This document shows positions 5,972 to 6,419 of a stretch of 6,419 nt of DNA, piece after piece (position 1 is the first letter of the stretch; the number at the start of each line of letters is the position of its first letter). Both the position numbers and the translations under genes were made by a program. Under the pieces are notes generated by a model. It searched no databases, was not told where the DNA came from, and was given only the letters and a program-made list of their open reading frames with translations. This DNA comes from Alphaproteobacteria bacterium (lineage in GTDB: Bacteria > Pseudomonadota > Alphaproteobacteria > UBA8366): the NCBI GenBank assembly GCA_018665505.1, contig JABJCS010000613.1:1-6419 (forward strand). Reading direction: 5' to 3'.

Positions 5972-6419
5972 ATGTCCGACCGTTACGCTAAATACGATTC
6001 TTTCGACATCGACTTTCCCATCGACCGCGTATTGCGGATCACATTTAACAATCCGAAGACCTATAATTCGCTCGATGCCAAGGGTCACAATCAGCTGACC
6101 TATATCTGGAAGGACATTGACCTTGACCCCGACGTCGACGCCGTCATCGTAACGGGCGCGGGCAAGGCGTTCTCCTCGGGCGGTGATTTTGGCATGATCG
6201 AAGCCAACATCAGTGACGAGACCCAGCGCATCCAGGCCTGGAAAGAAGCGCGTGACCTTGTCTACAACGTCATCGATTGCAACAAGCCGGTGATCTCGGC
6301 GATCAACGGCGTCGCGGTCGGTGCGGGACTGGTTGTCGCGATGCTGGCGGACATCTCGATTGCCGGGAAAGCGGCAAAGATCGTCGACGGCCATGTGCGC
6401 CTTGGTGTTCCTGCAGGCG
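5972..6419 (+). CDS. Enoyl-CoA hydratase/isomerase (crotonase) family protein, 3'-truncated
   Basis: An open frame of 149 full codons runs from ATG 5972 off the right edge, about half to 60% of a usual crotonase of 250-290 residues. The opening beta strand RVLRITFNNP (19-28) with NSLD (32-35), VIVTGAGKAFSSGGDF (58-73) and AINGVAVGAGLVVAMLADI (110-128) are the family's core; the backbone of the SSGGD and GVAVGAG loops forms the oxyanion hole that polarises a thioester or ketone carbonyl. The two glutamates of classical hydratases (144 and 164 in the rat enzyme) correspond by my alignment to Val121 and His141, so ordinary enoyl-CoA hydration is doubtful. DGHVRLGVPAG (139-149) ends the visible part; the next codon begins with G. 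It may be an isomerase, dehydratase, or C-C hydrolase acting on a CoA ester or diketone. It is divergent from the PRISE gene across 164 nt and may share regulation with it. Confidence 0.9.
   Translation, partial: MSDRYAKYDSFDIDFPIDRVLRITFNNPKTYNSLDAKGHNQLTYIWKDIDLDPDVDAVIVTGAGKAFSSGGDFGMIEANISDETQRIQAWKEARDLVYNVIDCNKPVISAINGVAVGAGLVVAMLADISIAGKAAKIVDGHVRLGVPAG

Noticed and set aside
5933..6394. A 153-residue - strand open frame opposite the crotonase gene
   Set aside because: The + strand reading has a strong ribosome site and full crotonase motifs; the antisense frame has none.

Overview
The window holds six protein-coding genes, with no RNA genes, mobile elements or CRISPR arrays that I can see. 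The moderately high GC content, purine-rich Shine-Dalgarno sites and gene families fit a free-living proteobacterium, most likely an alphaproteobacterium. That placement is an impression from style, not from a phylogenetic marker. All six genes look like small-molecule catabolism or transport.

Layout: (1) On the + strand, the 3' part of a hydantoinase B/oxoprolinase-family gene (1-1764, its 5' end lies outside the window) is followed after 62 nt by a small single-domain VOC/extradiol-dioxygenase-like gene (1827-2282). (2) The two strands then converge over 46 nt that contain a hairpin. (3) On the - strand, transcribed right to left, lie a PRISE-type enone reductase (5807-4749), an MFS transporter (4630-3400) and a Gfo/Idh/MocA-family oxidoreductase (3357-2329). 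The MFS gene is broken near its 3' end by a frameshift at about 3610-3625: its last two membrane segments are intact but lie in another frame. (4) A 164-nt divergent intergenic region separates the PRISE gene from a + strand crotonase-family gene that starts at 5972 and runs off the right edge.

A reasonable reading is a catabolic island for a cyclic or otherwise unsaturated carbonyl compound. The transporter would import an organic acid or similar substrate. The PRISE enzyme would reduce an activated C=C bond. The Gfo/Idh/MocA protein would oxidise or reduce a hydroxyl or carbonyl group. The VOC protein could act as a metal-dependent dioxygenase, the HyuB protein as half of an ATP-dependent amidase or carboxylase, and the crotonase on a CoA ester or beta-diketone. 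The substrate cannot be read from the sequence.

The points most worth a second look are the MFS frameshift, a Tyr-to-Phe change at the catalytic position of the PRISE enzyme, and a crotonase active site that lacks both hydratase glutamates but carries a His placed as in 6-oxocamphor hydrolase. Two inverted repeats upstream of the MFS gene and in the divergent region are possible operators.
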